Source of the DNA: Pseudoroseicyclus aestuarii
GTDB lineage: Bacteria > Pseudomonadota > Alphaproteobacteria > Rhodobacterales > Rhodobacteraceae
Assembly (NCBI RefSeq): GCF_003217255.1
Contig: NZ_QJTE01000004.1
Span: 248,001 to 312,000 of the forward strand
DNA: 64,000 bases
Direction of reading: 5' to 3'
Made by a program: the position numbers and the translations under genes. How positions within the stretch are numbered: the first letter of the stretch is position 1; each line of letters begins with the position of its first letter. The notes below the pieces were generated by a model. The model was not told the origin of the DNA and did no database searches. It saw nothing but the letters and a program-made list of their open reading frames with translations. This document shows positions 63,535-64,000 of this stretch, in pieces.

Positions 63535-64000
63535 TCAGCCGAGGCGGAGGCGCACCTCGGCCATGAAATCCTCTCCCCGGCGCTCGAAGCTGTCGTATTG
63601 GTCGAAGCTGGCGGCGGCGGGGGCGAGAAGCACCGTCTCGCCCGGCTGGGCTTCGGCCATGGCGCGGTCGACCGCGCGCTCCATGGTGGTGCAGACCTCG
63701 ACCTCGACGCCGGTCAGCTGCAGGGCGAAATGCTCGGCCTCGCGGCCGATGACATAGGCCTTGGCGACACGGCCCAGATGCGGGGCCAGCGCCTCGAGGC
63801 CGCCCTCCTTCTCGAGCCCGCCGCAGATCCAGCGGATGCGGTCGAAGGCGGCCAGCGCCTTGGCGGCGCTGTCGACATTGGTGGCCTTGGAATCGTTGAC
63901 ATAGGCGACGCCGCCTTCCTCGGCGATGCGCTGGGAGCGGTGCGGCAGGCCGGGGTAGCTGTGCAGCGCCGCCTCGATCTGGCGCGGGCCGAGGCCGAGG
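63535..64000 (-). CDS. murD: UDP-N-acetylmuramoylalanine-D-glutamate ligase, C-terminal part
   Basis: The frame is open to the window end; 155 C-terminal residues are seen. MurD C-terminal signature: [45 protein letters not shown]. The N-terminal and central domains lie beyond the window. It adds D-Glu to UDP-MurNAc-L-Ala. It leads toward ftsW in the same direction. Confidence 0.96.
   Translation of the reverse strand, partial: LGLGPRQIEAALHSYPGLPHRSQRIAEEGGVAYVNDSKATNVDSAAKALAAFDRIRWICGGLEKEGGLEALAPHLGRVAKAYVIGREAEHFALQLTGVEVEVCTTMERAVDRAMAEAQPGETVLLAPAAASFDQYDSFERRGEDFMAEVRLRLG

Overview
The window is chromosomal DNA from a high-GC alphaproteobacterium, almost certainly a member of the Rhodobacteraceae/Paracoccaceae (Rhodobacterales). 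The basis is gene order: infA-maf-RNase E/G-yacG-tRNA-Phe, hisD-UPF0262-low-molecular-weight phosphatase, a J-domain gene near cobS and cobT, a DUF2484 gene beside murC, and the lpxC-bamD-recN and ftsZ-ftsA-ftsQ-ddl-murC-murG-ftsW-murD blocks. No species is assigned.

Layout. (1) 1-3.3 kb: a metal-homeostasis locus with a truncated CsoR/RcnR-type sensor and a reverse-strand set of a His-rich zinc-type binding protein, a DUF1007 protein and a NicO-type Ni/Co transporter, headed by a Zur-like palindrome. (2) About 3.5-25.9 kb: an accessory region bounded by a direct repeat of the 3' end of tRNA-Phe, best read as an old integrated island. It holds a phosphatase/ICMT pair with a divergent OmpR-type two-component system, AraC/EthD, a tyrosine recombinase pseudogene, an SHMT-like enzyme with a LysR regulator, a VOC protein, and an 11.6 kb LysR-flanked operon. 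That operon carries two DUF885 peptidase-like proteins, two Rossmann oxidoreductases, a 2-hydroxyacid dehydrogenase and a complete dipeptide-type ABC importer. (3) 25.9-37.5 kb: core genes (tRNA-Phe, yacG, RNase E/G, maf, infA, hisD, gatB), a large exported PRC-barrel repeat protein, an acyltransferase and two tandem lytic transglycosylases. (4) 37.6-46.9 kb: J-domain protein, a GNAT-like gene without an evident start codon, an ECF sigma/RskA-type anti-sigma pair, cobS and cobT for the aerobic cobaltochelatase, an FMN reductase, an aminopeptidase P-family enzyme and DUF427. (5) 47-64 kb: a ClC-type channel, a D-lactate dehydrogenase-like flavoprotein, lpxC-bamD-recN on the plus strand, and the division/cell-wall cluster from ftsZ back to a truncated murD on the minus strand.

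Most interesting points: the tRNA-bounded island with a decayed integrase and repeats near both ends; the peptide/opine-like uptake and degradation operon with a sequence shared by two of its promoter regions; the orphan zinc-type binding protein linked to an exporter-type transporter; the PRC-barrel repeat protein; a conserved 3'-flanking module found behind two unrelated genes; and two departures from the usual cell-wall cluster (murB not between DUF2484 and ddl; lpxC-bamD-recN facing ftsZ). Nearly all other long open frames are GC-driven shadows and are left out.
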